From positions 699,501-763,500 of the forward strand of contig NC_132979.1 of the NCBI RefSeq assembly GCF_047496725.1: a stretch of DNA of 64,000 nt, in the 5' to 3' direction. Under the pieces are notes generated by a model, which searched no databases, had not been told where the DNA came from, and worked only from the letters and a program-made list of their open reading frames with translations. The translations under genes were made by a program, and so were the position numbers. Below are positions 58,601-64,000 of the stretch, piece by piece (position 1 is the first letter of the stretch; every line of letters begins with the position of its first letter). The DNA comes from Anoplolepis gracilipes. Its lineage: Eukaryota > Arthropoda > Insecta > Hymenoptera > Formicidae.

Positions 58601-60992
58601 GTACTAAACGCCTATGCAAGAGTGATCGTAATACGACCCATCTTTGATGCAGTTTCTGCACTCTAAAAAAACAAGTAAATATACGTTTGTCAGTGATAAG
58701 TCTTATATTCATAATAATTCATATCATTTTATCTACATATTACTTGACATTGTTTTAGTAGTAGGTATACATTATTAACTATATTAAAAATAATATAAAA
58801 ACTTTATCAAGAAAATATTTACGAAAATAATACGAGATAATTTGAAAATCGCGATAGAATTGGATTTTCGAAAGCTGTTGTGGAAAGCGCGTTAATAGTT
58901 CTCATTAGCAATAGCATTCATTAGCAAAGATAATGAGAGTAGGAACAACATAATTATAGAGTTGAGTACATGCGGCGCACGTTACGTGCGGATGATGGAT
59001 TTTAATTGCATATTAATATTTTAGAGTTTAAATCTTTTATAATTTGTGATAACATACATGTGCAATAAACAGAACAATGCCTTACCTTTTGTGAAGCTCG
59101 GGTGCCTGACTGTATCTACCCTCCGTAAGAGTGTGCACATCGGTAAATATATTCTGTATCTGAGTTTCCGTGTTGCGTATGTCTTGTTCCAACAAGTCCA
59201 CCGCGTGCTTTGCTTCCAAAGGATGAAGGCGATCGAGCTTGCGAGCCTCGTCCTCCACGCGTCGCTCGAGCTCTTCCAGCCTGTTGTCGGTCGTTTTCAT
59301 CTCGCGATGCACTTTCTCCGCGAGTCGTTGCAGACGCTCAAGTCTGTCGATCAATAGGCATAATTTTAAGTATATAATATATATTTACGTTTAATTATAA
59401 TAATTGTACTATTTGATTATATTATTCATCGCATTAATTGTGATATTATTTGACAATTGTATTATTATGTATTTAGATTATAATAATTGTACACATGCAT
59501 ACCGTTTAATTTCGTCGATGATAGACTGTTCGCGTTCCTGATGTAGCATCATCAGGCGACTCCAATTCTTGTCTATGACGTCAATATGCAATTCCGGTTC
59601 CATGTCCACTTCACCCACCGCCTCGAAATACTTTTGCAGGTCTCTGAAGATGTACGTCAATCTCTGTTTGTCCCTGTATCGCGGTGGTACCTCTTCGTTC
59701 TTGAACTTGGTACTGTCCGCCGCTAGTTTCTTCATTTCGATCAAAGTAGGCGGGAAGGATCGCTCCTGCATAAGAGCCATCTTTTCACGAATCCATAGAT
59801 GAAGCGAACTCGCGAGCTCGCGATATTCCGCGGATCGTCTTTGCGCCTCGGCATCGTACAATGGGTGAATAGCCGGCGGCTCCGGGAACACGTCGTAGAG
59901 CGAAGAGATGTACGTTATCAAGGACTTCTCGTCCGGTTCAGGGGTATCGACATCTGCGCATGTACAAAGGTTTGCATTACATATGAAAAACGAACTCTTG
60001 ACGACGATTTGATCAATTCTGTCTGATCGATTTTTTTTTAAATCATTGTTAAATTTTTAGATTTATTTTTTTTTCTTAGTCTCACATCTTAAAAACAAAA
60101 AGTAATTTTGTTATCAGCGCCGAGATAAATTATTTATCGATATATTTAAAAGAGCATTAAAGAACGATAGAATTTTCGAGAGAGATCTAGTTAAACCTAT
60201 CCGTAGTAAACTATATCAAATTGTAGATATACTATCTATCTGTGGATTCCGTTTCGCTTTTCCCTGCAACCTGACCAATGTCAGATATATATCTACGAGA
60301 CCAAGTATAGAAAGCAACAATTACGACGACCGCCGATGGCGCGACGTTACGGTATACGAACTGAGACCGGAAGCGATTCTGGTCAGATACCGTGACCAGA
60401 AAGAACGTGCACCGCCACCACGTTCCATCCGTGCAGGAACTACACCTCACGTATGCATACATAAACGCAGAGAAGATACAACAGGTAGAGTTGTACATCG
60501 TGAAAGACCTCTTTGTAAGATGAAACCGCAAACAGTCCATAATATGATACGGAGAAATGAAAACGAGCCTATTCCGGTCCTCTTTTTCTCTTTAATTTTC
60601 GCTTTAAATTTCCTGAATCAGCTGAATGACGCACAACAATTCACGATCGTAGAGCTCATTAACTGACCCCGCAACTGATAAATCTCGAGATTTACGGTTA
60701 ATCGGTCATTACCTTCTGGATCGAGAAGCCTCGTAACGCCGTACTCGCGCTCGGCGACGTAGAAGACCCGATCGAGCCGTTCGCGCGGCTGGGACGAACG
60801 TGCGTTTCTCCAATCGACGAGATCTGGCCGATTCCGATGGAGAAGAGCACTGAAGGCCAAACCGTCCCGCCAGGAACCGGTGAAGTCGGTCACCCGGACG
60901 CCGGGATATCGAGCGGTCGATCGTCGGGCCCATCTCAGGAGAGCCTCGCGCGCTGTCACGTTCGGTTCCTGACCAACCACTATATCGGATAT
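11908..60992 (-). CDS. shot: Spectraplakin short stop (MACF1/dystonin homologue), 3' part of gene lacking CH1
   Basis: This giant cytoskeletal linker joins F-actin (CH domains) to microtubules (EF-GAS2 and basic tail) and to EB1 at plus ends. The visible order is CH2, plakin domain with SH3, plakin repeats, spectrin rod, two EF-hands, GAS2 and a Ser/Arg/Pro tail, which is the spectraplakin arrangement. I joined 35 exons by GT-AG sites and phase. Leaving out the plakin-repeat cassette (38769-48506), lengths sum to 15,243 nt, exactly 5,081 codons with stop TAA at 11908-11910. The cassette adds 3,211 codons. The first exon here opens in the CH1-CH2 linker, so the start codon and CH1 lie beyond position 64000. 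No exon carries a premature stop. Family identity is very secure; use of individual cassette exons is inferred. Confidence 0.97.
12263..12322 (-). CDS. shot: shot cassette exon: 60 nt with TNIP motif
   Basis: Reads SSSVCTNSATNIPTAIKQA; TNIP is a T/SxIP-type match. Acceptor AATGCTAG before 12322; donor AGGTAAAA after 12263. Phase 2 on both sides and 60 nt, so it could be skipped without frame change. Acceptor context is moderate. Confidence 0.75.
12323..13795 (-). other. shot tail introns
   Basis: Introns 12323-13216 and 13280-13795 around the 63-nt exon. A + strand Lys-rich open frame at 12527-12874 has no protein-like features and is not called. Nothing else seen. Confidence 0.6.
13217..13279 (-). 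CDS. shot: shot cassette exon: 63 nt with SSIP motif
   Basis: Reads FGSIYRASSIPTLTGVSTPI with an SSIP tetrapeptide after an Arg. Acceptor TTTTTTAG before 13279; donor AGGTAAAG after 13217. Phase 2 on both sides and 63 nt, so it could be skipped without frame change. Confidence 0.82.
13796..13979 (-). CDS. shot: shot exon: tail with SRIP (SxIP) motif
   Basis: DSCTPSRIPRRAVVGGSSNT contains SRIP followed by two Arg, a good EB1-binding SxIP motif. Then SSRPRTPTGLISPASGVPS. Acceptor TTGTCCAG before 13979; donor AGGTTTGT after 13796. Phase 1 in, phase 2 out. Confidence 0.9.
14090..14221 (-). CDS. shot: shot exon: SRP-repeat tail (GSR-like region)
   Basis: A short-period repeat of (S/T/A)SRP: GGSRPSSRPTSRPASRPTSR continues to SSRPASRQGSKPPSRYGS and TQSLD. 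Strongly basic and disordered, comparable to the Gly-Ser-Arg repeats of vertebrate spectraplakin tails, which bind microtubules. Acceptor TTCCGCAG before 14221; donor GGTAGGA after 14090. Phase 1 in and out. Confidence 0.9.
14303..14459 (-). CDS. shot: shot exon: Ser/Arg-rich tail
   Basis: VRERSARSVPMGQSRASRSS, LSAGTPDSLSDNESSFKITR, ending PYRSTVTP. Basic, serine-rich and disordered, as expected of the microtubule-lattice-binding tail. Acceptor CATCTAG before 14459; donor GGTAAGC after 14303. Phase 0 in, phase 1 out. Confidence 0.9.
14460..17749 (-). other. shot intron between GAS2 end and tail
   Basis: 3.3 kb. Contains the TIR element at 15862-16349 and a few good donor-like GTAAGT sites on the minus strand (near 15187 and 17514) that do not make phase-compatible exons. 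Confidence 0.6.
15862..16349. mobile_element. Non-autonomous TIR element, copy 1
   Basis: A 488-bp element with ends AGGGTGTCTACTC and GAGTAAACACCCT, a 13-bp terminal inverted repeat with one mismatch. It contains blocks of TTCTCTGAAAATTCTCT type near both ends and no useful ORF. It is homologous along its length, in the same orientation, to 62721-63229. It lies in the intron between the GAS2 and tail exons of shot. Confidence 0.75.
17750..17898 (-). CDS. shot: shot exon: end of GAS2 and start of C-terminal tail
   Basis: Joins as CRAKGRTNIELREQFILAD, the C-terminal GAS2 signature, then GVSQTMTAFRSKPSPTSTLQ and NAGPITK. Acceptor ACTGTAG before 17898; donor GGTAAGG after 17750. Phase 1 in, phase 0 out. 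Confidence 0.95.
17899..21124 (-). other. shot intron inside GAS2 domain
   Basis: 3.2 kb AT-rich intron that splits the GAS2 domain. Contains a GA-rich tract (about 18005-18045), short TA repeats and the 30-base poly(T). No exon seen. Confidence 0.7.
19269..19298. repeat. Poly(T), 30 bases
   Basis: Uninterrupted T run in the shot intron between the GAS2 exons. No retroposon body is recognisable beside it. Confidence 0.95.
21125..21242 (-). CDS. shot: shot exon: GAS2 domain core
   Basis: FGDSQKLRLVRILRSTVMVR, VGGGWVALDEFLLKNDPCR. These are the signature GAS2 strands (VMVRVGGGWVxLDEFL) that bind microtubules. Acceptor GGTTGTAG before 21242; donor GGTAAGT after 21125. Phase 0 in, phase 1 out. 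A tRNA B-box lookalike here is coding coincidence. Confidence 0.95.
21356..21585 (-). CDS. shot: shot exon: EF-hand 2 and start of GAS2 domain
   Basis: KFETSRLEMGAVADLFDRHG carries the second EF loop DRHGEGLIDWKE, with His at ligand position 3. The GAS2 domain begins at DEVKRLVMLCTCRQKFRVFQ (Cys-Thr-Cys, likely part of its metal site) and goes on to VGEGKYR. Acceptor TTTGTAG before 21585; donor GGTATGT after 21356. Phase 1 in, phase 0 out. Confidence 0.95.
21668..21785 (-). CDS. shot: shot exon: EF-hand 1
   Basis: FLKFMNHKKSRLTDLFRKMD leads into calcium loop DKNNDGLIPRED, then FIQGIMNT. Loop ligands D1, N3, D5 and G6 are present; position 12 is Asp instead of the usual Glu. Acceptor AATTGCAG before 21785; donor AAGTACTT after 21668. 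Phase 0 in, phase 1 out. Confidence 0.94.
21880..22051 (-). CDS. shot: shot exon: helix before EF-hands
   Basis: SKGAEPEFRSPRVKLLWDKW, RHVWMLAWERQRRLQDKYNY, ending NFSWEDWRKR. A Trp-rich conserved segment just ahead of the EF-hands. Acceptor CGAGCAG before 22051; donor GGGTAAG after 21880. Phase 2 in, phase 0 out. Confidence 0.94.
22467..22544 (-). CDS. shot: shot exon: linker before EF-hands
   Basis: Reads RGSPGRDRTPDLSLPHIGPR then FPPKG, the conserved Pro-rich linker of insect spectraplakins. Acceptor TGTTTAG before 22544; donor AGGTTCGT after 22467. 78 nt, phase 2 on both sides. Introns on both sides (22052-22466, 22545-23148) show nothing else except the 54-nt cassette to its right. Confidence 0.88.
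23149..23202 (-). CDS. shot: shot cassette exon, 54 nt (18 codons)
   Basis: Reads KDLYQDSEHEQPQPRKQ in phase 2 in and phase 2 out, between a TTTCAG acceptor (after 23202) and an AGGTGCGT donor (before 23149). Both neighbours have phase-2 ends, so it can be included or skipped. It is acidic-polar and probably disordered. It was found from splice signals only; its use is inferred. Confidence 0.65.
23611..23858 (-). CDS. shot: shot exon: last spectrin repeat
   Basis: DLDNLLEELLAWLEGLENTL, NALEAEPLPDDRATLEMLIA, then a basic run DARKISKVRSPAPT. The chosen donor is AC-GTACGT after 23611, which gives phase 2 and fits both the 54-nt cassette and the 22544 exon. The alternative GT six bases on would change phase. 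Confidence 0.9.
23944..26068 (-). CDS. shot: shot exon: spectrin-rod exon (~709 aa)
   Basis: Starts QAAELTERTSSEQAAAIKEP and carries about six regular spectrin repeats with a near-constant LLxWLxxxExxL mark (LLVWIEKTDTTLDSLKPVAG, LLSWLSDVDSMIVASKPVGG, FVDWLTNAEKILTNLKPVSR, LMYWLDDTEKTLDEV, LLDWLNKTEKYLANTGPLHG, LLEWLSDAEMKLRFAGPLPE). Ends NHMQGLQ. Acceptor TTTTTTAG before 26068; donor AAGTTCGT after 23944. Phase 2 in, phase 0 out. Confidence 0.96.
26119..27040. mobile_element. Fold-back MITE, probably Tc1/mariner-type
   Basis: A 922-bp inverted repeat inside the shot intron 26069-27662. The left end CAAAATGGAGCAGTAACT matches the reverse complement of the right end, CAGGATGAAGCAGTAACT, and both are flanked by TA, as in a mariner-type TA target duplication. 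Homology of the arms goes inward for hundreds of bases (for example TATAGCATTAAGAAAGCTAT at 26202 against the complement of 26890-26908). No transposase ORF. Confidence 0.75.
27663..30484 (-). CDS. shot: shot exon: large spectrin-rod exon (~941 aa)
   Basis: Starts LNERDRKLDVGLLQSGKFQE and LEKWLTDTEEMVSNQKPPSS, then runs through about eight to nine spectrin repeats with Trp marks (LAIWLDKTEKKVKDME, LQAWMEDMEKRLL, LMDWMQGAESALQSAE, LLDWFREVDNQLREAE, LVSWLEEAEQQVAML). Ends MVKVEALN. Acceptor TTTTCAG before 30484; donor AGGTGACA after 27663. Phase 0 in, phase 2 out. The next intron carries a mobile element. Confidence 0.96.
30585..31406 (-). CDS. shot: shot exon: coiled-coil or spectrin rod
   Basis: 274 codons, phase 0 both sides: NLREETTNLKKPLQCVRQQA through INRINKLYEEISDLQNLGER to WNDLKDR. 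Heptad-rich with few Trp, so these repeats are divergent. Acceptor TCCATAG before 31406; donor GGTAAGC after 30585. Confidence 0.93.
31527..31696 (-). CDS. shot: shot exon: short rod exon
   Basis: DLLSRTQSLEDTARHLMDFN, ENLRDLQHSLQRCEDKLASH, ending DPKLLDRIK. It was found by splice signals because its flanking stops lie close by. Acceptor TTTTGCAG before 31696; donor GGTAATT after 31527. Phase 1 in, phase 0 out. Confidence 0.9.
31783..32260 (-). CDS. shot: shot exon: spectrin rod
   Basis: PVYRNVMGKEHEVIMLLNKG, DVFLPWLRQAEDKLDSLIPT, ending TRWDKLNN. Acceptor TCTTTTAG before 32260; donor GGTACAA after 31783. Phase 0 in, phase 1 out. Confidence 0.92.
32381..33424 (-). CDS. shot: shot exon: spectrin rod
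   Basis: 348 codons, phase 0 both sides: IQRQLPKESMPATKDDADKT, then spectrin helices (YDTYESLDSWLGAKERMLSA, RTLGWLADELGNMSEKLL), ending LQQQLDHHE. Acceptor TTAACAG before 33424; donor AGTATGT after 32381. Confidence 0.94.
33507..33796 (-). CDS. shot: shot exon: Ser/Pro linker and spectrin helix
   Basis: Begins VLRMSQDGRSPSPTKSYAVQ, then a Ser/Gly-rich hinge (GGSSGFSSRRSSQDGFHLEE) and a helix ending ILSQFLDK. The disordered hinge interrupts the rod. Acceptor TTTGTAG before 33796; donor GGTAAAT after 33507. Phase 1 in, phase 0 out. Confidence 0.9.
34055..34908 (-). CDS. shot: shot exon: spectrin rod
   Basis: SLQRPASLQKERLEEQQREQ opens the exon, then spectrin helices (FENWYAHMMEVLDSRDLG, QVLEWLTRTENKVQGLEPVA) and a basic linker SPTRRRGSTSPTKRP. 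Acceptor TTGCACAG before 34908; donor GGTATTA after 34055. Phase 2 in, phase 1 out. Confidence 0.93.
35001..35795 (-). CDS. shot: shot exon: spectrin rod
   Basis: 265 codons of spectrin-repeat helices with Trp marks (TFTIWLDKTR, ARTWLREVEPKVHR, LVAWLNNIESQFK). Acceptor TTTCACAG before 35795; donor AAGTACGT after 35001. Phase 2 in and out. Confidence 0.94.
35869..36092 (-). CDS. shot: shot exon: spectrin rod
   Basis: DIKEDLESHSRPVSSCLDQI through KNGRSLKTRFDKALERADKL to ARDELTKFK. Acceptor TTCGCAG before 36092; donor AAGTTTGT after 35869. Phase 0 in, phase 2 out. Confidence 0.92.
36191..36337 (-). CDS. shot: shot exon: start of spectrin rod
   Basis: 49 codons, phase 0 on both sides: QAVEEKYKLCDESLSKLLQW, ISEVEDKLADQDAVKEDVEG, ending RRQIIIMK. 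The Trp in a WISEVEDK helix is the mark of a spectrin repeat. Acceptor TTTTAG before 36337, donor AGTAAGT after 36191. It can follow either the giant exon (AEAR) or the plakin-domain exon (ISLQ). Confidence 0.93.
36338..38768 (-). other. shot intron after the giant exon
   Basis: 2.4 kb, AT-rich, with a G10 tract at about 38262-38271. The giant frame stays open past its donor to 38583, so intron retention would end translation there. No other exon seen. Confidence 0.65.
38769..48285 (-). CDS. shot: shot giant exon: array of plakin repeats (~3,170 aa)
   Basis: One uninterrupted exon of about 9.5 kb encoding plakin (plectin) repeats, which form globular modules that in other plakins bind intermediate filaments or plasma-membrane partners; in insects their role is less clear. 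A Ser/Thr-rich lead (SVYISRYDCHRYTSERHESV) precedes tandem DP-x-TG hairpins and SLxEAIxxGLID helices. I count about 94 helix motifs. Three Ser/Thr-rich linkers interrupt the array near 45.8-46.25, 44.55-44.85 and 42.65-42.95 kb. It ends LERGYILAAEAR with donor GGTAAGTAGG after 38769, phase 0. The 5' boundary is uncertain: 48285 keeps frame with the exon at 48391-48506; 48296 (TTAG acceptor, phase 0) would fit a direct join to 53765. No stop codon interrupts it. Confidence 0.93.
48391..48506 (-). CDS. shot: shot exon: small linker exon before plakin repeats
   Basis: Reads RVLQEQRPLRTFRTEFNIYE then STTSEERYTSTTTHYTQS, a Ser/Thr/Tyr-rich linker. Acceptor TTTCAG before 48506 (phase 0) and donor AGTAAGTATG after 48391. 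It is 116 nt long and leaves phase 2, which limits the acceptor that the giant exon can use. Confidence 0.75.
50775..50816. repeat. Short perfect hairpin
   Basis: GCGTATATTCGTATTT at 50775-50790 pairs with AAATACGAATATACAC at 50801-50816 (one G-C/A change at the outer end), loop GATAAAATCT. The stem is shorter than a usual pre-miRNA. Confidence 0.5.
51614..51650. repeat. (ACG)n trinucleotide repeat
   Basis: About 12 CGA/ACG units with one or two interruptions, at the edge of a CpG-rich block in the large shot intron. Confidence 0.85.
52600..52634. repeat. Poly(A), 35 bases
   Basis: Uninterrupted A run, followed by an A-rich GGGAAAAAAATAGG type stretch. No retroposon recognised. Confidence 0.95.
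53765..53986 (-). CDS. shot: shot exon: end of plakin domain
   Basis: 74 codons, phase 0 on both sides: IYGQRLRAFKEQLEDICPSL through LNRRYTTLVNLLEERIKQLA to YPEDISLQ. This is the splice hub. Its phase-0 end can join the small exon at 48506, the giant exon, or the rod exon at 36337. Acceptor CCCCTAG before 53986; donor AGGTGAGT after 53765. Confidence 0.94.
53987..55735 (-). other. shot intron in plakin domain
   Basis: 1.7 kb, contains the hAT-like element at 54446-55008; otherwise AT-rich to 55140, then moderately GC-rich without an exon that fits. Confidence 0.6.
54446..55008. mobile_element. hAT-like MITE
   Basis: Ends AGGTTGGCT and AGCCAACCCT are inverted, close to the hAT-type terminal CAGGGTTGGC. 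Both subterminal regions hold CCGGTTTTT / AAAAACCGG blocks (near 54486 and 54939). No ORF; internal (TA)n at 54964-54986. A target-site duplication is not clear. Confidence 0.45.
55736..55819 (-). CDS. shot: shot exon: 28-codon plakin-domain exon
   Basis: Reads NLLSQVLDRAPAIEAVNM then TGGRLIREGK, a conserved turn of the plakin domain. Acceptor GTGTAG before 55819 and donor GGTAATA after 55736. 84 nt, phase 0 on both sides, so skipping would keep the frame. Confidence 0.92.
55907..57112 (-). CDS. shot: shot exon: plakin domain, rest of SH3 and spectrin-like repeats
   Basis: 402 codons, phase 0 on both sides. Residues 1-45 finish the SH3 (MSIEKGEQCTLYDNSGRVKW, then VPGVCFALQPPDKEAL). Spectrin-like helices follow (GWDLPQFLAMGQDQRTVIRN, LDNITTKWKHLWNLHNLYIE), ending KLELENTK. 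The initial ATG is an internal codon after acceptor TTTCTAG, not a start. Donor GGTAATG after 55907. Confidence 0.95.
57196..57666 (-). CDS. shot: shot exon: plakin domain, first half of SH3
   Basis: Starts SLMSDLEKREIQFSAVQDRG (phase 0) and ends VRPLQVTCICNYKQVN. The last ~20 residues are the first strands of the SH3 domain that interrupts spectrin-like repeat 5 in plakins. Acceptor TTACAG before 57666; donor GTGAGT after 57196. An 83-nt intron splits the SH3 fold. 157 codons, phase 0 on both sides. Confidence 0.95.
58089..58662 (-). CDS. shot: shot exon: plakin domain, spectrin-like repeats
   Basis: 191 complete codons plus one split codon. It starts RVQKLHQRWVVLRSLLHRRL and continues through HYDC-like helix text (FRALHDCIDWCKSKLKHLQE) to IEQYYE. 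Acceptor TTTTTTAG before 58662; donor GGTTAGT after 58089. Phase 2 in, phase 0 out. The downstream intron (57667-58088, 422 nt) is AT-rich with no other signal. Confidence 0.95.
59086..59343 (-). CDS. shot: shot exon: plakin domain, spectrin-like helices
   Basis: Alpha-helical segment (LERLQRLAEKVHREMKTTDN to PELHKR) of the plakin domain. Acceptor ATCGACAG before 59343; donor GGTAAGG after 59086. Phase 2 in and 2 out. The intron to the next exon (58663-59085) is AT-rich and I see nothing else in it. Confidence 0.94.
59503..59953 (-). CDS. shot: shot exon: end of CH2 and start of plakin domain
   Basis: Begins with VDTPEPDEKSLITYISSLY, the conserved C-terminal helix of CH2, then FPEPPAIHPLYDAEAQRR leading into the first plakin-domain helices (LHLWIREKMALMQE). 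Acceptor before 59953; donor GGTATGC after 59503. Phase 1 in, phase 2 out. Confidence 0.95.
59954..60712 (-). other. shot intron between CH2 and plakin domain
   Basis: 759 nt. Positions 60240-60540 are GC-richer with a 102-codon open frame on the minus strand, but it has no recognisable domain and no good splice phase. Confidence 0.5.
60713..60992 (-). CDS. shot: shot exon: second calponin-homology domain (CH2)
   Basis: Encodes the actin-binding CH2 domain. It opens with ISDIVVGQEP and contains DGLAFSALLHRNRPDLVDW, the conserved CH2 core, ending at LLDPE. The acceptor is TTTCTAG before 60992 and the donor is GGTAATG after 60713. It starts in phase 0 and ends in phase 1, joining to the next exon as DPE-DVDTPEPDE. 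CH1 is not in the window, so the actin-binding module is incomplete here. Confidence 0.95.
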
Positions 60993-63900
60993 CTAGAAAT
61001 AGAAAAAGACATGGAATATAAAATATCAGTTTCTTTTTTTTTTTTTTCCACATAATATAATTAATATAATAATGTATTAAATTATTAAGTTTATTACGTG
61101 TATATAATAATTTCTTAAAAATAATGTTTTTTATCGATATGTTAATTCGCCTTTCAATGTATTATTTTGTGTATTTTATTTTTGCAATAAGTAAAAAAGA
61201 AATGAATAAAATATAAGTACGCTGCAACATTCATTTGGGAATTAAAATAAAAGTTTTTTTTTTCTTTTTTAATAGTAATCTTTACAAATCTTTGATGAAT
61301 ATAATATATTCGATAAACGTTTACTATTGCAAAAGCTATATATTGATTTTCATTTGAAATTGTCAAGCATGAAATCACGTTATGTAATTGCTATACACGT
61401 ATACGTAATCTCCCGCAGTTACAATTTCGAGTTTGACATTAATAGAAACTGAACTCTGCAACCTTTCAAGAACTATTGACATTTTGCTAGGCGGCCAGCG
61501 TCGAGAAAACGTTGGTCACGACTTTAATCGCACAATTTTAAAATGTTGGTAATTAAATTTTAATTTTATATATATTTTAGAATTATTATGATAATATATA
61601 TATAAAAATTCATGAATATATGTATGCAGATGTAGATAAAAATAATTCCAAAAAGATGAATGTGATTTTATGTATTGAGAAGATAATGCAGTTTCTCACG
61701 TCTTACTTTAACTTTAGGAGTTATCTTATCTTACATATATACATATATACTACATGTATATGTCTATTCCCCATATATATCTCCTTCCTGTAAGTTACAT
61801 ACTTACTCATCGATTATCAGAAATTACGTATTATTATTACCTAAGTCATATCTCTCATTACGTTCACTGAACCAACACTATTGTCTTCTATTTTAATGTA
61901 TATAAAAGTAGCAACCGATGAAAACATTTATATGCATATAATATTCTCTTTGACAAAAAAATAAGATTAAATTATTAAAAACAAGTATTGTTTTAATAAC
62001 AGTGTAACAAAATTATTTCCGTTTTCTCGAAATGTAAAACAAAAAGGAACAAAATAAGCTTTCTTCCTTTATCTTGTCATGTTTCTCATGTTTTTCATAT
62101 TTTATTTCGGGATGATCTTAGCTCAATAATAATATAGGCTTGATAACTCTGTCAGTATCTAAGAAATAAATAAATTATTCAACTAGAATGCACGTAATAA
62201 TATTTAAAAATCTGATAAAAATGTAGAAGAGGAAAGAATGTATATGTATATTTACACTCCTCTCTTTCTCATAAAAGCTTTTAGAGATGATGATAAAATT
62301 ATGAATTAATCTATATCGCATTCCTCTCTCAAATATTTCTCAGAAATTTCTCCTACTTCGAGCTCTTTTATTAGTTATTTAACGATGAAAGAGCACTTGA
62401 CCGCCTGGCTGACTACCAAACTCGCTCAAGTAGTAAAATAATAGAGACAAATATCGTTGGCAATAGACTTGACATTGGCACCGACTGGCTGAAATTAAGA
62501 TCACGTCCATTTAGGACCGTTACTGCCATTGGCATTGATAAAGACTGGCGTTAATATTCGGATCATCGCGGTTTCTCGCGTTTGCGCGTGCGAGATATGC
62601 GTTATTCGGATGAGCATCGTGCCATCCATCTGTTTCCCCAACCTACGCAATTCGCAGCAACAGGTTGCAGAAGGATGCCAGCGCGAATTATTCGATCGTC
62701 GCGGTAATTTCATTTATTATAGGATGTCTACTCCAATCTTGTGAAAAAAATTCCCTGATCTTCCAGGTATTGGTTTTTGCAAAATTTTAGATAAAAACAT
62801 CGTTTTTTATGCAACTTTGTAAAATAAGTTTTTTTTTTATTGTACGTGTTTTTCACTCATACGAAGGAAAGACACACAGCCTCGTAAGTTTCAAGTGTTG
62901 GATTTGTAAATGTACTGAAAAAAATTGAATAACTTTTGTAAGATAAATATTTTTTTTATCACTAAAAATTACAATAAAGAATATGTACTGTATATTCAAT
63001 ATTTTGCTAAAACTAAATATATAAATAGAGACAGATATATATATATATTTATATCTTAAACACATAATTCATTTGACTTGCCGACTGTTTGCGATATGAG
63101 AGCAAAACTATCAAAGAAAAAAAATGTTTAAAAAATTCCCCAGTCCAAAATAAAATGTACACAAGAATTTCCTGATTTCTCTCCAGGTACAAAAAGAAAT
63201 CCCTGAGAATTCCAAGCAATAGATACCCTGATTTCTCGTATGTCGGTCACCGTAAATGAACACTGTCAACGAGTACATCGAAGATATCGGCTACCGTGTG
63301 TCTTCTAAACTTGATCCTGTTTGTCGCATGTTGGGTAACATCGAAAGCGGTTATCGACAAATAAGTAGAAACGGCATTTTCGCCGACTTTCGTTCTCAGC
63401 ATGCAACCATCCCTACAATTAACGTCCCGTACGCGTCCGTCCAGCTTGAAGTGGAAAATAATATATATCTCTAGCGAGTGGTAATTTCGCAGAAGCGAAA
63501 TAACGGATTAAGAGCAGAACGGTAATAGAGCTAACGCAGGAGCGAGTTGTGGTAAGCGTTCTAATCCTAATTAAGGCGACGCGTCCGTTACGACGAGAGA
63601 GAGTGTTCCTTTTGGGAGAGCGTTTAAGTCGAGTACTTTGGCGAGACGGCTTCTCTCTCTCCCATCTCTCCCTGAAAGATTTATGGAAACATCGTGCTCG
63701 CCTTACTTTCAGCTACGCTCACCAGATATAGATATTTGCTAAAGATACCTCCAACAATTAGATCGAAATTGTCAACTGTTTAATATTAACCTATTCCATT
63801 GAATATAATCTTTTTTGATTTAAGTGTATACAGTTATTTTTTTTTTTTTCAATAACACAAAAAAATGTTTCGGAAAAGTTACTTTGTTTAAAAATATTTA

Positions 63901-64000
63901 TATAATAATTTAGATGAAATATTTAAATAATTTTTTTAATATTTTCCGCATGACAATTTTATTTGTTTAAATAGAATACCTAATTTATCTATTTTACTAC
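60993..64000 (-). other. shot 5' intron, CH1 not reached
   Basis: AT-rich from 61000 to 62450, TIR element at 62721-63229, then a GC- and CpG-richer block at 63240-63730. I looked for a CH1 domain and found none. The GC-rich block may be regulatory or a non-coding first exon. Confidence 0.5.
62721..63229. mobile_element. Non-autonomous TIR element, copy 2
   Basis: A 509-bp relative of 15862-16349 with more worn ends (AGGATGTCTACTCC and AGATACCCT). Shared internal stretches include TATCACTAAAAATTA, ACTAAATATATAAA and ATATGAGAGCAAA. Located in the shot 5' intron. Confidence 0.7.

Overview
The window is insect nuclear DNA, most likely from a hymenopteran such as an ant. GC-balanced multi-exon coding blocks sit among very AT-rich introns, the genes have GT-AG introns, and an arthropod cuticle-protein (RR type) gene lies beside a spectraplakin gene. 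The species cannot be named from sequence alone.

About 49 kb (11908-60992, minus strand) is one gene: the spectraplakin short stop (shot; vertebrate homologues MACF1 and DST). I rebuilt the exon chain from splice sites and reading phase. From right to left (5' to 3') it runs: second calponin-homology domain (60.7-61.0 kb; CH1 lies beyond the right edge); plakin domain with embedded SH3 (53.8-60.0 kb); a giant plakin-repeat exon of about 9.5 kb (38.8-48.3 kb) with a small exon in front of it; a long spectrin-repeat rod (23.6-36.3 kb); an EF-hand pair (21.4-22.1 kb); the GAS2 domain (17.8-21.6 kb); and a basic Ser/Arg/Pro tail with SxIP-type EB1-binding motifs (11.9-14.5 kb). Omitting the plakin-repeat cassette (38.8-48.5 kb), the exons add to 15,243 nt, exactly 5,081 codons including the stop. 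The cassette adds 9,633 nt (3,211 codons). Together these parts make an actin-microtubule cross-linker: CH domains bind F-actin, the rod spaces the ends, EF-GAS2 and the tail bind microtubules, and SxIP motifs attach to EB1 at plus ends.

Left of shot, at 4.5-6.6 kb on the minus strand, I find a cuticular protein gene of the Rebers-Riddiford (chitin_bind_4) family. It keeps a TATA box, a four-codon first exon, a signal peptide and conserved splice sites, but its frame is broken once in exon 2 and once in exon 3. A 9-bp coding minisatellite lies inside its chitin-binding domain.

The rest is intron or intergenic DNA. It holds a five-copy 406-bp tandem array (2.25-4.28 kb), a 0.9-kb fold-back mariner-like MITE in a rod intron (26.1-27.0 kb), two copies of a roughly 0.5-kb TIR element (15.9 and 62.7 kb), a hAT-like MITE (54.4-55.0 kb), smaller inverted repeats and long homopolymers. 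I found no convincing tRNA, rRNA or CRISPR.
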